Assembly (NCBI GenBank): GCA_000824785.1
Contig: CCNB01000021.1
Span: forward strand, 1 to 33,788
Direction of reading: 5' to 3'
Length of the DNA stretch: 33,788 bases
From: Mesorhizobium plurifarium
Lineage (GTDB): Bacteria; Pseudomonadota; Alphaproteobacteria; Rhizobiales; Rhizobiaceae
Shown here: positions 25,487-33,678 of the stretch, in pieces
How positions within the stretch are numbered: position 1 is the stretch's first letter
Layout: each line of letters begins with the position of its first letter
Position numbers and translations under genes: made by a program
The notes under the pieces: generated by a model
What the model saw: only the letters and a program-made list of their open reading frames with translations
The model's database searches: none
What the model was told of the DNA's origin: nothing

Positions 25487-25547
25487 CATTTGGTTCAACG
25501 CAATTCCGGACGGAAAACCGGTTCCCACTTTTCCTGGGATTGCTCTA
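25487..25547. repeat. Dispersed intergenic repeat, copy B
   Basis: Second copy of the element at 8251-8308, with the same CGGACGGAAAACCG core and a pairing of GCAATTCC (25500-25507) with GGGATTGC (25536-25543), one G-U. It ends 12 nt before the ATG of the FabH-like gene and so forms its 5' leader. Confidence 0.75.
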
Positions 25548-25559
25548 GACGGATTGGAC

Positions 25560-26681
25560 ATGCATCGCGTCATCATCAGCGGCATCGGCGCCGAAATCCC
25601 TGAACCCGTCATCACCAATGAAGAGCTGGTCGCAAGCTTCAACAGCTGGGTCGATGCCGAAAATGCGCGCCGCGCCGACACCGGCGAGCCGCTCCTGCAG
25701 AAATCGGACAGCGACTTCATCGTGCATGCCTCGGGCGTGAAGAGCCGCCATGTCATCGAGCGCGACGGCATCCTCGACCCGACCCGCATGTCGCCTCGCA
25801 TACCGGCGCGGCCGGACGATGCGCTGTCACTGGAGGCGGAGTTCGGCATCGCCTCGGCCAGGAAGGCGCTTGCCCATGCCGGGGTCGACGGGTCGGACAT
25901 CGATCTGGTGATCTGCTCGGCTTCGCACCATCAGCGGCCCTATCCGGCCATCGCCATCGAGATGCAGGAGGCGCTGGGCACGAAAGGCGCCGGCTTCGAC
26001 ATGGGGCTGGGCTGCTCTTCGGCGGCGGCGGCGCTGCATGTCGCTGTCAACCTGGTAAGGGCAGGGGCGCACAAGCGCATCCTGGTGTCGACGCCCGAAA
26101 TCATCACCGGCCATCTCAATTTCCGCGACCGGCAGACGCACTTCATCTTCGGCGACGCCTCGGTCGCGATGGTCGTCGAGGGACTGGCGCAAGGCGAGAA
26201 GCGGCCGGGGCGTTTCGAGGTGCTCGACACGCGCACCTGGACGCAGATGTCGAACAACATCCGCACCAATCTCGGCTATCATACGCGCACAGGCCAGGAC
26301 GATCCCTATATGATCAACCTGGAAGGCAATCTCATCAAGCAGATCGGCAACAAGGTGTTCAAGGAAGTCACCGTTGCCGGCCAGAAATTCATCGTCGAGT
26401 TCCTGGCCGAGCACGGGCTGACGCCGGAAGGCATCCGCCGCTTCTGGCTGCATCAGGCCAATGCGCGCATGAATGCGATGATCCTGAAACTGTCCTTCGG
26501 CCACGATGTCGATCACGACCGCGCGCCGATGGTGCTGGAGCGGCTCGGCAACACCGCGGGCGCCGGCGCCATCGTGGCGCTGTCGGAGAACCATGCCGAC
26601 ATGAAGGCCGGCGATTTCGGCCTGATCTGCGCCTTCGGCGCCGGCTATTCGATCGGCGGCGCGCTGCTCAGAATGCTCTAG
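25560..26681 (+). CDS. Beta-ketoacyl-ACP synthase III (FabH-like)
   Basis: This 373-residue thiolase-fold protein has the complete FabH-type triad: Cys152 in 'GLGCSSAAAALH', His298 in 'FWLHQANARMN' and Asn331 in 'ERLGNTAGAGAI', with the terminal glycine-rich 'GAGYSIGGALL'. It should condense an acyl-CoA or acyl-ACP with a malonyl thioester. It is about 50 residues longer than housekeeping FabH and is not beside plsX or fab genes, so it is probably a secondary ketosynthase for a special lipid or metabolite. I start it at ATG 25560; the TTG at 25554 has no support. No clear ribosome binding site exists because a repeat occupies the leader. Confidence 0.87.
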   Translation: MHRVIISGIGAEIPEPVITNEELVASFNSWVDAENARRADTGEPLLQKSDSDFIVHASGVKSRHVIERDGILDPTRMSPRIPARPDDALSLEAEFGIASARKALAHAGVDGSDIDLVICSASHHQRPYPAIAIEMQEALGTKGAGFDMGLGCSSAAAALHVAVNLVRAGAHKRILVSTPEIITGHLNFRDRQTHFIFGDASVAMVVEGLAQGEKRPGRFEVLDTRTWTQMSNNIRTNLGYHTRTGQDDPYMINLEGNLIKQIGNKVFKEVTVAGQKFIVEFLAEHGLTPEGIRRFWLHQANARMNAMILKLSFGHDVDHDRAPMVLERLGNTAGAGAIVALSENHADMKAGDFGLICAFGAGYSIGGALLRML

Positions 26682-27244
26682 GTAGGTGCGAAGGGCACCA
26701 GCATCGGCACGCGCCTGGCATACTCGTCATAGGCCGGGCCGAGCTCGCCGCGCAGGAAACTCTCTTCCAGCCTCGCCTTGACGACGACGCCGACGAGCAG
26801 CAGCGCCGCGCCCGCGATACCCCATATCGTGCCTTTGACGGCCGCTGTGGCTAGGACCGACAGCAGCAGGCCGGTATAGATCGGGTGGCGCACCAGGCCA
26901 TAGGGGCCGGTATCGACCACGCGATGATCGGCCTTGGCGGTGACGTTGGCCGACCATAAGCGGCCGAGATGCAGGCGCGCCCACCAGGCGAAGACGATGC
27001 CAATGGCGATCAGCGCAACGCAGATCCAGGCCTCGCCGAGCGTCGGCGTCCAGAGCCGCAACCTGCCGACATAGCCGTGTGCCGGCACGAACATCAGCAC
27101 GGTGCCGGCCACCCAAAGGACGCGATAGCGTGCCTCCGACTTCAGGTCGGCGCGCTTTTTTGCGGGATCTGCCCAGGTTGCGGCAAGCATCCAGGATACC
27201 ACCCAGAACAGCCAAAGCGCCGCGACGGCGTGTCCAATCTGCAT
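26678..27244 (-). CDS. Isoprenylcysteine carboxyl methyltransferase-like membrane protein
   Basis: Encodes 188 residues with about four or five membrane helices and the ICMT/PEMT-type signature 'DTGPYGLVRHPIYTGLLL' followed by 'EESFLRGELGPAYDEYARRV'. Such proteins bind SAM in a membrane pocket and methylate lipids or small substrates; bacteria do not prenylate proteins in the eukaryotic way, so the substrate is unknown. GGAGG upstream supports the start at 27244. It is convergent with the FabH-like gene, and the two stop codons share the palindrome CTAG at 26678-26681. Confidence 0.85.
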   Translation of the reverse strand: MQIGHAVAALWLFWVVSWMLAATWADPAKKRADLKSEARYRVLWVAGTVLMFVPAHGYVGRLRLWTPTLGEAWICVALIAIGIVFAWWARLHLGRLWSANVTAKADHRVVDTGPYGLVRHPIYTGLLLSVLATAAVKGTIWGIAGAALLLVGVVVKARLEESFLRGELGPAYDEYARRVPMLVPFAPT

Positions 27245-27426
27245 GATCGAGCCTCCTCCCGATTGCGCGCGCGATCGTCTATGCGGCCGGCGCGGCAGCA
27301 TTGCGGCTTGCCGCGGCCGATGAAACGGATTTGCGGTAAGAAGATCGTGATCGCCATCAAACGGTGTGATCGGATCATCAGCGCTTTCGACTGGACCGCA
27401 TTCTTCGGCACCTTTAGACCAGCGGC

Positions 27427-28056
27427 ATGCAGGAAACGAACCTGGAACTTTTCCCCGTAGCGGAACCGACGGTCGACATCGTGCCCGGCCGCAAGCTGGC
27501 GGCCAAGGCAGCGGCGCTCTATGCCGCTCCGCACGATCATTTCGAGACACGGGCGGTCGCGGAACTGCAGCTTGGCTTCGACGGTATCGCAGGTGACTTC
27601 CATGGCGGAACGACGCGGCGCTCGGGCGGGCGCGAGCCGTGGTATCCGCGCGGCACCGAGATGCGCAACGAGCGGCAATTGTCGCTTGTCGCGGCGGACG
27701 AGCTTGCCATCGTCGCCCAACGCATGGGGCTCGAGGAGATCAAGCCGGAGTGGATCGGCGCCAATCTCGTGATCGAAGGCGTGCCGCAGCTTTCGATGCT
27801 GCCGGCCGGTTCGCTGCTGTTCTTCAAGGGTGGCGTGACGCTCAAGATCGACGGCCAGAACAAGCCGTGCCGCGTTGCCGGACAGTCGATCGCCGAGCAT
27901 GTCGGCGCCGCGGATCCCGGCGTTACCGCACTGCTCTTTCCCAAGGAGGCGAAACGGTTGCGCGGGCTTGTCGCCTGGGTCGAGAAGCCGGGCGTCATTC
28001 GCGCCGGCGAAGAGATTTCCGTGCGGGTGCCCGAGCAGTGGATCTATCGGACCTGA
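27427..28056 (+). CDS. MOSC domain protein
   Basis: The 209-residue protein consists mostly of a MOSC domain: 'GFDGIAGDFHGG' near residue 50, 'RNERQLSLVAADELAIVA', 'IGANLVIEGVP', and the conserved cysteine Cys148 in 'NKPCRVAG'. MOSC domains handle sulfur for molybdenum cofactors or form mARC-like amidoxime reductases (YiiM, YcbX). As a stand-alone protein its partner is unknown. It has no membrane segment. It converges on the DUF2293 gene 3 nt away. Confidence 0.87.
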   Translation: MQETNLELFPVAEPTVDIVPGRKLAAKAAALYAAPHDHFETRAVAELQLGFDGIAGDFHGGTTRRSGGREPWYPRGTEMRNERQLSLVAADELAIVAQRMGLEEIKPEWIGANLVIEGVPQLSMLPAGSLLFFKGGVTLKIDGQNKPCRVAGQSIAEHVGAADPGVTALLFPKEAKRLRGLVAWVEKPGVIRAGEEISVRVPEQWIYRT

Positions 28057-28059
28057 CGC

Positions 28060-28374
28060 CTATTCGTCCTCGTCGTCTTCCTCGAGCAGGCGCGTGGCCC
28101 GCCATCGGGTCAGCACTACATTGGTCTGCTCGATGACGAAGAAGCGTGCCGAATCCCGGTCATAGCCTTCGGCGAGCAGTTTTTCGTAGTCGGTGTGGGC
28201 ATGGCGGACATGGGCGATAGTCGCCAGCCACACCGCGATCGTCGGCGGCAGGGTCTTCATGTGCACCGAACCGGCGTCGGCGCGGATCTTTTCCATGTCG
28301 GCATAGGGCGCGAGGGGAAGAAGCGCAGTCAGCGCCTTGGCGATGGCGCGGCGTCGGCCAGTGGGGGCGCTCAT
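28060..28374 (-). CDS. DUF2293 domain protein
   Basis: Encodes 104 residues resembling DUF2293: 'AIAKALTALLPLAPYADMEK', 'VWLATIAHVRHAHTDYEKLL', 'DRDSARFFVIEQTNVVLTRW', with an acidic tail. Function unknown; the protein is helical and probably cytoplasmic. Its start overlaps the stop of the TrmO gene as ATGA (28371-28374), so it is translationally coupled to a tRNA modification enzyme, which hints at a nucleic-acid role without proving it. Confidence 0.75.
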   Translation of the reverse strand: MSAPTGRRRAIAKALTALLPLAPYADMEKIRADAGSVHMKTLPPTIAVWLATIAHVRHAHTDYEKLLAEGYDRDSARFFVIEQTNVVLTRWRATRLLEEDDEDE

Positions 28375-28886
28375 TTCTCGCCGCGCCCGGCAATGGTCGC
28401 TTCGGGGAAGGCATCCGTGGAAGCATAATAAGGCTTGATGTCGATGATCGGTGTGCCGTCCAGCACATCGATGGCGTCGATCCCGATCCGGCCGGCCTCG
28501 ACGTCGAGGCCGACAAGCTTCGCCGCATGCAGGCCGACAGGGTTCGGCCGGGCAGGGGAGCGTAGCGAGAAAACGCCTTTCGGTTCAGCCGCATGGCGCG
28601 GTTTCTGCACAATCAGATTCCGCGGCGCATGATGGAGCCAGGACAAGATGACGACATGGCTGGCGCGTTCCAGGCTTTGCAGTCCCGGGCGATAGGGCTC
28701 GTCGATCAGGACCGTCGCGCCTTTCCCGGCTTCCCGCGCGGCGCGCATGTTCTTGGGGCAATCCCCGCGACTGGCCCACGGCGAAACGATGCGGCCGATG
28801 AAGACGACATGGCCGTCCGGCCGCAACTTTGCCGGATCGGCTGCAAGAAGCGTTTCACCTTCGCGCGTCTCGAACATCCTCACCAT
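28371..28886 (-). CDS. tRNA m6t6A37 methyltransferase TrmO (TsaA-like)
   Basis: The 171-residue UPF0066 protein contains 'FIGRIVSPWASRGDCPKN', the family signature 'GVFSLRSPARPNPVGLHAAK' and 'VLDGTPIIDIKPY'. TrmO uses SAM to methylate N6 of t6A at position 37 of certain tRNAs. The start is 28886 or the in-frame ATG at 28877; neither has a perfect ribosome binding site. It diverges from the ArsR-methyltransferase gene and is coupled to the DUF2293 gene downstream. Confidence 0.87.
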   Translation of the reverse strand: MVRMFETREGETLLAADPAKLRPDGHVVFIGRIVSPWASRGDCPKNMRAAREAGKGATVLIDEPYRPGLQSLERASHVVILSWLHHAPRNLIVQKPRHAAEPKGVFSLRSPARPNPVGLHAAKLVGLDVEAGRIGIDAIDVLDGTPIIDIKPYYASTDAFPEATIAGRGEK

Positions 28887-28979
28887 CCCGCTGAAGAACC
28901 GTCTGCCAGGCGCGGATCACGGCTGCGCCATTTTCTTGTCCGGAAGCGACATAGCACTTGCCAGGGTTTCAAAATCGAC

Positions 28980-29001
28980 ATAAACATATCTTTATATCTT
29001 T
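28980..29001. promoter_or_regulatory. AT-rich operator before the ArsR-methyltransferase/metF genes
   Basis: ATAAA-C-ATAT-C-TTTAT (28980-28995) is a 16-bp dyad broken only at the two C positions, and the octamer ATATCTTT is tandemly duplicated at 28986-29001. It ends 16 nt before the ATG, in an otherwise GC-rich region. ArsR-type regulators bind AT-rich dyads of about this size, so autoregulation and metF control are likely. Confidence 0.55.
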
Positions 29002-29017
29002 CAACGAGAACCCGCTC

Positions 29018-30040
29018 ATGCATGTCTCGCTCGACACAATGGTAGATACATTGAAGGCGGCTGCCGAATCCAGCCGGCTGCGCATCCTGGTGCTGCTTTC
29101 GCGCGGTGATCTTACCGTTTCCGACCTCACGGAAATCCTTGGGCAATCGCAGCCGCGGGTCTCGCGCCATCTGAAGCTTTTGCTCGATGCCGGGCTGATC
29201 GGCCGCTACCAAGAGGGGTCCTGGGCCTTCTTCAGGCTGACAGACATCGATAATTCGCGCGATTTCGTGCAGCGCCTGGTGTCGGGCATAAGCGAGGCCG
29301 ATCCGCAGGTGGTGCGCGATCTCGAGCGGCTGGCGGCGGTGAAGCGCAAAAGGCAGGACCGGGCCGCCGAGTATTTCTCCGAGAATGCCGCGAGCTGGGA
29401 TCATATCCGCTCGTTGCATGTGCCGGACAGGGCGGTGGAAGCCGCGCTCATAAGGCTCGTCGGCAAGCGGCCGTTCCAGTCGATGCTCGACCTCGGCACC
29501 GGCACGGGCAGGCTGCTCGAGATCTTCGCGCCGCTCTACCGGCGCGGCGTCGGCATCGACATGTCACGCGAGATGCTGAGCGTGGCGCGCGCCAATCTCG
29601 ATAAGGCCGGCATCGCCAATGCGCAGGTGCGCCAGGGCGACATTTTTTCGCCGCCGGTCGAGCGCAACGCCTTCGATCTCGTCACCATCCACCAGGTGCT
29701 GCACTATCTCGACGACCCCGCCCGCGCCATCGCCGAAGCGGCGCGGCTGCTCAGGCCATCGGGCCGGCTGATCGTCGTCGACTTCGCGCCGCATAACCTC
29801 GAATTCCTGCGCGACCAGCACGCCCATATGCGGCTCGGCTTCTCCGACCGGCAAATGTCGGACTGGTTCTCGGAGGCCGGGCTCGACCTCGAGGACAGCC
29901 AGGAGTTCGAGCCGCGCGGCGGCAACGAGGCAAGGCTCACCGTCAAGCTCTGGCTCGGCCGCGACCGCCGCCTGCTGATTGCCGATCCGTCCAACGACCC
30001 GCTACCTGCCAAGACATACCCAATGGGGGAAACCGCCTGA
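29018..30040 (+). CDS. ArsR family regulator fused to a SAM-dependent methyltransferase
   Basis: Encodes 340 residues: an ArsR-type winged helix (about 8-90, with 'LTEILGQSQPRVSRHLKLLL' as recognition region) joined to a class I methyltransferase domain (about 150-300, motif I 'LDLGTGTGRLL' from 157, 'VVDFAPHNLEFLRDQHAH' later). The metal-binding cysteines of classical ArsR are absent. The gene overlaps metF by one base (TGATG), so the likely role is sensing SAM or S-adenosylhomocysteine through the methyltransferase-like domain and controlling the methionine cycle, as for the SahR/SamR-type ArsR regulators known from comparative genomics. Whether the domain still methylates anything is open. 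The start at 29018 follows the AT-rich dyad. Confidence 0.88.
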   Translation: MHVSLDTMVDTLKAAAESSRLRILVLLSRGDLTVSDLTEILGQSQPRVSRHLKLLLDAGLIGRYQEGSWAFFRLTDIDNSRDFVQRLVSGISEADPQVVRDLERLAAVKRKRQDRAAEYFSENAASWDHIRSLHVPDRAVEAALIRLVGKRPFQSMLDLGTGTGRLLEIFAPLYRRGVGIDMSREMLSVARANLDKAGIANAQVRQGDIFSPPVERNAFDLVTIHQVLHYLDDPARAIAEAARLLRPSGRLIVVDFAPHNLEFLRDQHAHMRLGFSDRQMSDWFSEAGLDLEDSQEFEPRGGNEARLTVKLWLGRDRRLLIADPSNDPLPAKTYPMGETA

Positions 30041-30957
30041 TGAACCAGTTCCGCTTTTCCCGCCGCCCCGATATTGGCGACAAGGTCCGGGTCTCGTTCG
30101 AATTCTTCCCGCCGAAGACCGACGAGATGGAAGCAAGGCTCTGGGACACGGTCACAAGGCTGGAGCCGCTCAAGCCGAAATTCGTCTCGGTGACCTATGG
30201 TGCCGGCGGCTCGACCCGCGAGCGCACGGCGCGCACGGTCAAGCGCATCCTCAACGAGACGTCGCTGACGCCGGCGGCGCATATGACCTGCGTCGACGCC
30301 GCGCGCGATCAGGTCGACACGGTCATCCGCGAGTTCGCCGACATGGGGGTCAAGCGCTTCGTCGCATTGCGCGGCGATCCGGCGGCCGGCGTCGGCACGA
30401 GCTATCGCCCGCATCCCGACGGCTACGCCAACGGCGCCGAACTGGTCGGGGCGCTGAAGAGCGTCGGCGATTTCGACATCTCGGTTTCGGCTTATCCGGA
30501 AAAGCATCCTGAAAGTCCGGATTTCGCCACCGACATCGACATGCTGAAGCGCAAGGTCGACAATGGCGCGACGCGGGCGATCACCCAGTTCTTCTTCGAC
30601 AACGATCTCTATGAGCGCTATGTCGAGCGGGCGCGCCGCGCCGGCATCTACATCCCGATCGTGCCGGGCATCCTGCCGGTGCATAATTTCACCCAGGTCG
30701 CCAATTTCTCGTCGCGCTGCGGCGCGCTGGTGCCGGCATGGCTCGCCGAACGTTTCGAGGGGCTGGAGAACGACCCGCAGACGCATGCGCTGGTGGCCTC
30801 GGCCGTAGCGGCCGAGCAGGTGCTCGACCTTGTCGAACGCGGCGTCGGCGACTTCCATTTCTACACGATGAACCGCGCCGATCTCGTCTTTGCCGTCTGC
30901 CACATGATCGGCATCCGCTCGCATGAAGCAGAGGCGGCCGGTTCGGCTGCCGCATAA
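30040..30957 (+). CDS. 5,10-methylenetetrahydrofolate reductase MetF
   Basis: The 305-residue TIM-barrel flavoenzyme shows 'VSFEFFPPKTDEMEARLW' (17-34), 'VSVTYGAGGSTRERT', 'ALRGDPAAG', 'QFFFDNDLYERY' and 'VPGILPVHNF', all typical of MetF. It reduces methylene-THF to 5-methyl-THF with NADH, supplying the methyl group for methionine synthesis. It overlaps the regulator gene by 1 nt; GGGGGAAA upstream may serve as ribosome binding site. A hairpin terminator follows at 30975. Confidence 0.94.
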   Translation: MNQFRFSRRPDIGDKVRVSFEFFPPKTDEMEARLWDTVTRLEPLKPKFVSVTYGAGGSTRERTARTVKRILNETSLTPAAHMTCVDAARDQVDTVIREFADMGVKRFVALRGDPAAGVGTSYRPHPDGYANGAELVGALKSVGDFDISVSAYPEKHPESPDFATDIDMLKRKVDNGATRAITQFFFDNDLYERYVERARRAGIYIPIVPGILPVHNFTQVANFSSRCGALVPAWLAERFEGLENDPQTHALVASAVAAEQVLDLVERGVGDFHFYTMNRADLVFAVCHMIGIRSHEAEAAGSAAA

Positions 30958-30974
30958 GGCGGGCTGCAATGGAA

Positions 30975-30997
30975 AAGGCCGGGTAGAACCCGGCCTT
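30975..30997. terminator. Bidirectional hairpin terminator after metF
   Basis: AAGGCCGGGT-AGA-ACCCGGCCTT is a perfect 10-bp stem. On the minus strand it is followed by TTCC, giving a CCTTTTCC end, so it can also terminate the small membrane protein gene that converges on metF. Confidence 0.75.
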
Positions 30998-31046
30998 CTC
31001 GAACTGTTGGACTATTCTCGGTGCTGGTCTTCCCGGCTTTGGCGGG

Positions 31047-31133
31047 TCAGGGAAGAACGCCTATGATAAGGGCACCGATGAATGCGAATGCGGCACAAAT
31101 CATCAAAGCGTTGATCGGCCTCGTCAGTCCCAT
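31047..31133 (-). CDS. 28-residue single-span membrane protein
   Basis: This short reading frame encodes 28 residues, beginning MGLTRPINAL and ending IGALIIGVLP, with one hydrophobic helix from about residue 8 to 27 and a positive N-terminus, so the N-terminus should be cytoplasmic. AGGAGG (31141-31146 on the forward coordinates) lies 7 nt before the ATG, the best ribosome binding site in this part of the window. A possible promoter lies at 31165-31192 and a hairpin terminator at 30975-30997, so it is a complete isolated transcription unit. I know no function; small membrane proteins often tune transporters or sensor kinases. Confidence 0.7.
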   Translation of the reverse strand: MGLTRPINALMICAAFAFIGALIIGVLP

Positions 31134-31164
31134 GTCATAGCCTCCTCTTCAGAGCTATGGCAGG

Positions 31165-31192
31165 AGTCTAGGGTCATTTGTGCCACAGGCAA
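31165..31192 (-). promoter_or_regulatory. Possible promoter of the small membrane protein gene
   Basis: Read on the minus strand, TTGCCT (31187-31192) and TAGACT (31165-31170) are separated by 16 bp and lie 32 nt upstream of the start codon. Match to the sigma-70 consensus is moderate. Confidence 0.4.
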
Positions 31193-31326
31193 GCGGAAAA
31201 CGTGCTGCAATGCGACATGATTGTGAAATCCGCGACCTGGAATTTGCCGTTAGCCGTTGAAACTCTTCGGCAAAAGCCGGCTTCGCCGTTGTGAATAAAT
31301 TGTGGCGGCGGTGTGGCATGACACCG

Positions 31327-32247
31327 CTACCATTTACCGAACAACCGCCCGTCGATGGTGATCAGGCCGAGTCCGATCAGCGTCATGCCGCCGATCTCGA
31401 ACAGCGCCAGCCGTTCGCCGAGGAAGAGGAAGCCGAGCAGCACTGCGCTGACCGGCACGATCAGGGTGACCAGCGAGGCATTGGTGGCGCCGGCCGAGGC
31501 GACGAGGTTGAAATAGAGGATATAGGCAAAGGCGGTGGAGAGCAGCGCCAGCCCCAGCACCGCGGCCCAGACCGGTGGCGAGGCCGAGAACGAGCCCGCC
31601 GGCCCATAGGCAATGAGCACGATGGGGATCATGATGATGGTCGAGGCGGTCAACTGCCCGGTGGCGATGACCGGCGAGGGCACACCCTTGAAGCGGCGCG
31701 CGATCATCAAGGCGATCGCATAGGACACGGAGGCGCCGATCAGCGCAAACTTGGCCCAGACCGGTCCGCCGAGACCGGCAACAAGGCCCGGGCCGATCAT
31801 TACGGCTGTTCCCGCAACGCCGAGCGCGATGCCGGCCAGCTTGTTCCAGGAGAGCTTCTCGTCGGTCGTGAGCGCATTGGCCAGGACCAGCGTCCAGAAC
31901 GGCGTCGTCGCATTGAGCACGGAGGCGACACCGGCGCCGAGCTGCGTCTGGCCGGCGAAGATCAGCGAGAAGGGCACGACATTGTTGGTGAGAGCCAGCA
32001 GGAAGAACAGGCCGGCATGCGGGAAGGCGAGCCGGAACGACGGGCCGCGCACCGCCAGATAGAGCTGGAGCGCGATCGCGGCGATGGCGACGCGAAACAG
32101 CACCAGCGCCAGCGGATGGATCTCGGACACAGCAATACGGGCAAAGAAGAACGAGCCGCCCCAGATCGCGCCGAGCAGGAGAAGCTGCGTCCAATCCTTG
32201 AGCGTCATCGGTCCGCGCGTGGGCGCGGCGGCGGTCATAGTGGACAT
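31327..32247 (-). CDS. DMT family transporter (EamA)
   Basis: Encodes 306 residues with about ten membrane helices in two EamA repeats: 'LLLLGAIWGGSFFFARIAV' starts the first and 'FALIGASVSYAIALMIARRF' the second, ending 'GLGLITIDGRLF'. Family members export amino acids or other metabolites by proton exchange; the substrate cannot be predicted. GGGGAGG upstream supports the start at 32247. It diverges from the PLP decarboxylase gene, so export of an amino acid or polyamine is conceivable but unproven. Confidence 0.87.
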   Translation of the reverse strand: MSTMTAAAPTRGPMTLKDWTQLLLLGAIWGGSFFFARIAVSEIHPLALVLFRVAIAAIALQLYLAVRGPSFRLAFPHAGLFFLLALTNNVVPFSLIFAGQTQLGAGVASVLNATTPFWTLVLANALTTDEKLSWNKLAGIALGVAGTAVMIGPGLVAGLGGPVWAKFALIGASVSYAIALMIARRFKGVPSPVIATGQLTASTIIMIPIVLIAYGPAGSFSASPPVWAAVLGLALLSTAFAYILYFNLVASAGATNASLVTLIVPVSAVLLGFLFLGERLALFEIGGMTLIGLGLITIDGRLFGKW

Positions 32248-32457
32248 GTCCTGTCCTCCCCAGGCCGATCGCAATCTCGGCCGTTGCACCTCACCAACCG
32301 ATATCGCGTTCGCGGGCAAGGGCCACCCGAAACCTGACTGCTGGTTTAGCGTTGGCAAAATGTGCGACCAGCCGCTCCGGGTCGCCAGACACAGAACTGT
32401 TTTCTTTGGCGGCTAGCTAGGATTAATTGTGCGCGCTCCAGACCTGAGGATTCGTCC

Positions 32458-33678
32458 ATGCAGCGATTCGAAAATGCCCGTGATGCGGCACTGGCGCTTC
32501 GTCCCGACGATCCGGTCTATTGTTTCCGCCCACAGGTGCTGAAGGCGGATGCCCTGCAGTTCATGGGCATGTTCCCAGGCAAGACCGCTTATGCGGTGAA
32601 AACCAACGGCGAGCAGATCGTGCTGAAGACGCTGGTGGAAGCCGGCGTCAGCACCTTCGACGTCGCTTCGCCCGGCGAGTTCGCCGCGGTGCGGGCAGTC
32701 TCGGCGGATGCCGAGATGCTCTACATGCATCCGGTCAAGGCGCAGTCGGACATCAAGCTGGCGCTGGAGAAATATGGCATCCGGGTGATCTCGCTCGACC
32801 ATGAGGACGAGATCACCAAGCTGACGCGGGTGGTGCGGGCGCTCGACATCGACCCCGGCGCCATCACCGTCTTCGTGCGCATCCAGACCAAGGGCCACGC
32901 TGCTTACGAATTGTCGAAGAAGTTCGGCGCCGGGCCCGCCAATGCGGTCGAGCTTGCCGAGCGCCTGAACCGCACCGGCTACAAGGTCGGCCTGTGCTTC
33001 CATGTCGGCAGCCAGATCGAGGATCCCGACACCTATGAGCGGGCGCTGGCCTCGGCCGACTGGGTGCGTAACCGCCTGACCTTCGACATTGCGGGCTTGG
33101 ATGTCGGCGGCGGCTTTCCGGCCGAATACGGCCACGATCCCAACCGCAAGCAGGTCGAGATGCCGTCGCTCGGCCAGCTTATGTCGCGGCTTGCCGGCGA
33201 CCTGAAAGAGTATCAGTTCGACCAGATGCCGTTGGTCGCCGAGCCCGGCCGCGTGATCGTGGCGCGCTGCCTGTCGCTCATCGTGCGGGTGCTGTTGCGC
33301 AAGGGCAAGCGGCTCTACATCAATGACGGCATCTGGGCCTCGCTGTCGGATTCATGGACGGGCAAGATCACGCTGCCGGCCCGCTTCATCCCCGATCCCG
33401 CGATCCGCGCGCGCAACGGCGACGAGAAGACCATCGTGCCGTTCAAGGTCTGCGGCGCGACCTGCGATTCCGTCGACATCCTGTCCAGGCCGTTCTGGCT
33501 GCCGGAAACGGTCGACACCGGCGACTGGATCGAGATCGGCCATATCGGCGCCTACTCGCTGTCGCTCAGGACCCGCTTCAACGGCTTCTTCCCCGACACG
33601 TTCGTCGAGGTGACGACGCCGTTCGACGAAGGCGACGCGCCGCAGGGGTTCGCGAGTTTGGAGACGATGGCGGATTGA
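32458..33678 (+). CDS. Ornithine/lysine-type PLP decarboxylase (fold III)
   Basis: This 406-residue alanine racemase-fold decarboxylase has the PLP Lys48 in 'AYAVKTN', 'FHVGSQ' (181-186), 'DVGGGFPAEYG' (215-225), the phosphate-binding 'EPGR' (262-265) and the ornithine decarboxylase-type active cysteine Cys336 in 'CGATCDSVD'. The last motif separates it from diaminopimelate decarboxylase and points to ornithine (putrescine formation) or lysine (cadaverine). The reading 'YINDGIWASLSDSW' differs from the usual ornithine decarboxylase tyrosine segment, so the substrate could differ. GAGGA at 32446-32450 is 7 nt before ATG 32458. The gene ends 110 bp before the window edge, and nothing recognisable follows. 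Confidence 0.87.
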   Translation: MQRFENARDAALALRPDDPVYCFRPQVLKADALQFMGMFPGKTAYAVKTNGEQIVLKTLVEAGVSTFDVASPGEFAAVRAVSADAEMLYMHPVKAQSDIKLALEKYGIRVISLDHEDEITKLTRVVRALDIDPGAITVFVRIQTKGHAAYELSKKFGAGPANAVELAERLNRTGYKVGLCFHVGSQIEDPDTYERALASADWVRNRLTFDIAGLDVGGGFPAEYGHDPNRKQVEMPSLGQLMSRLAGDLKEYQFDQMPLVAEPGRVIVARCLSLIVRVLLRKGKRLYINDGIWASLSDSWTGKITLPARFIPDPAIRARNGDEKTIVPFKVCGATCDSVDILSRPFWLPETVDTGDWIEIGHIGAYSLSLRTRFNGFFPDTFVEVTTPFDEGDAPQGFASLETMAD

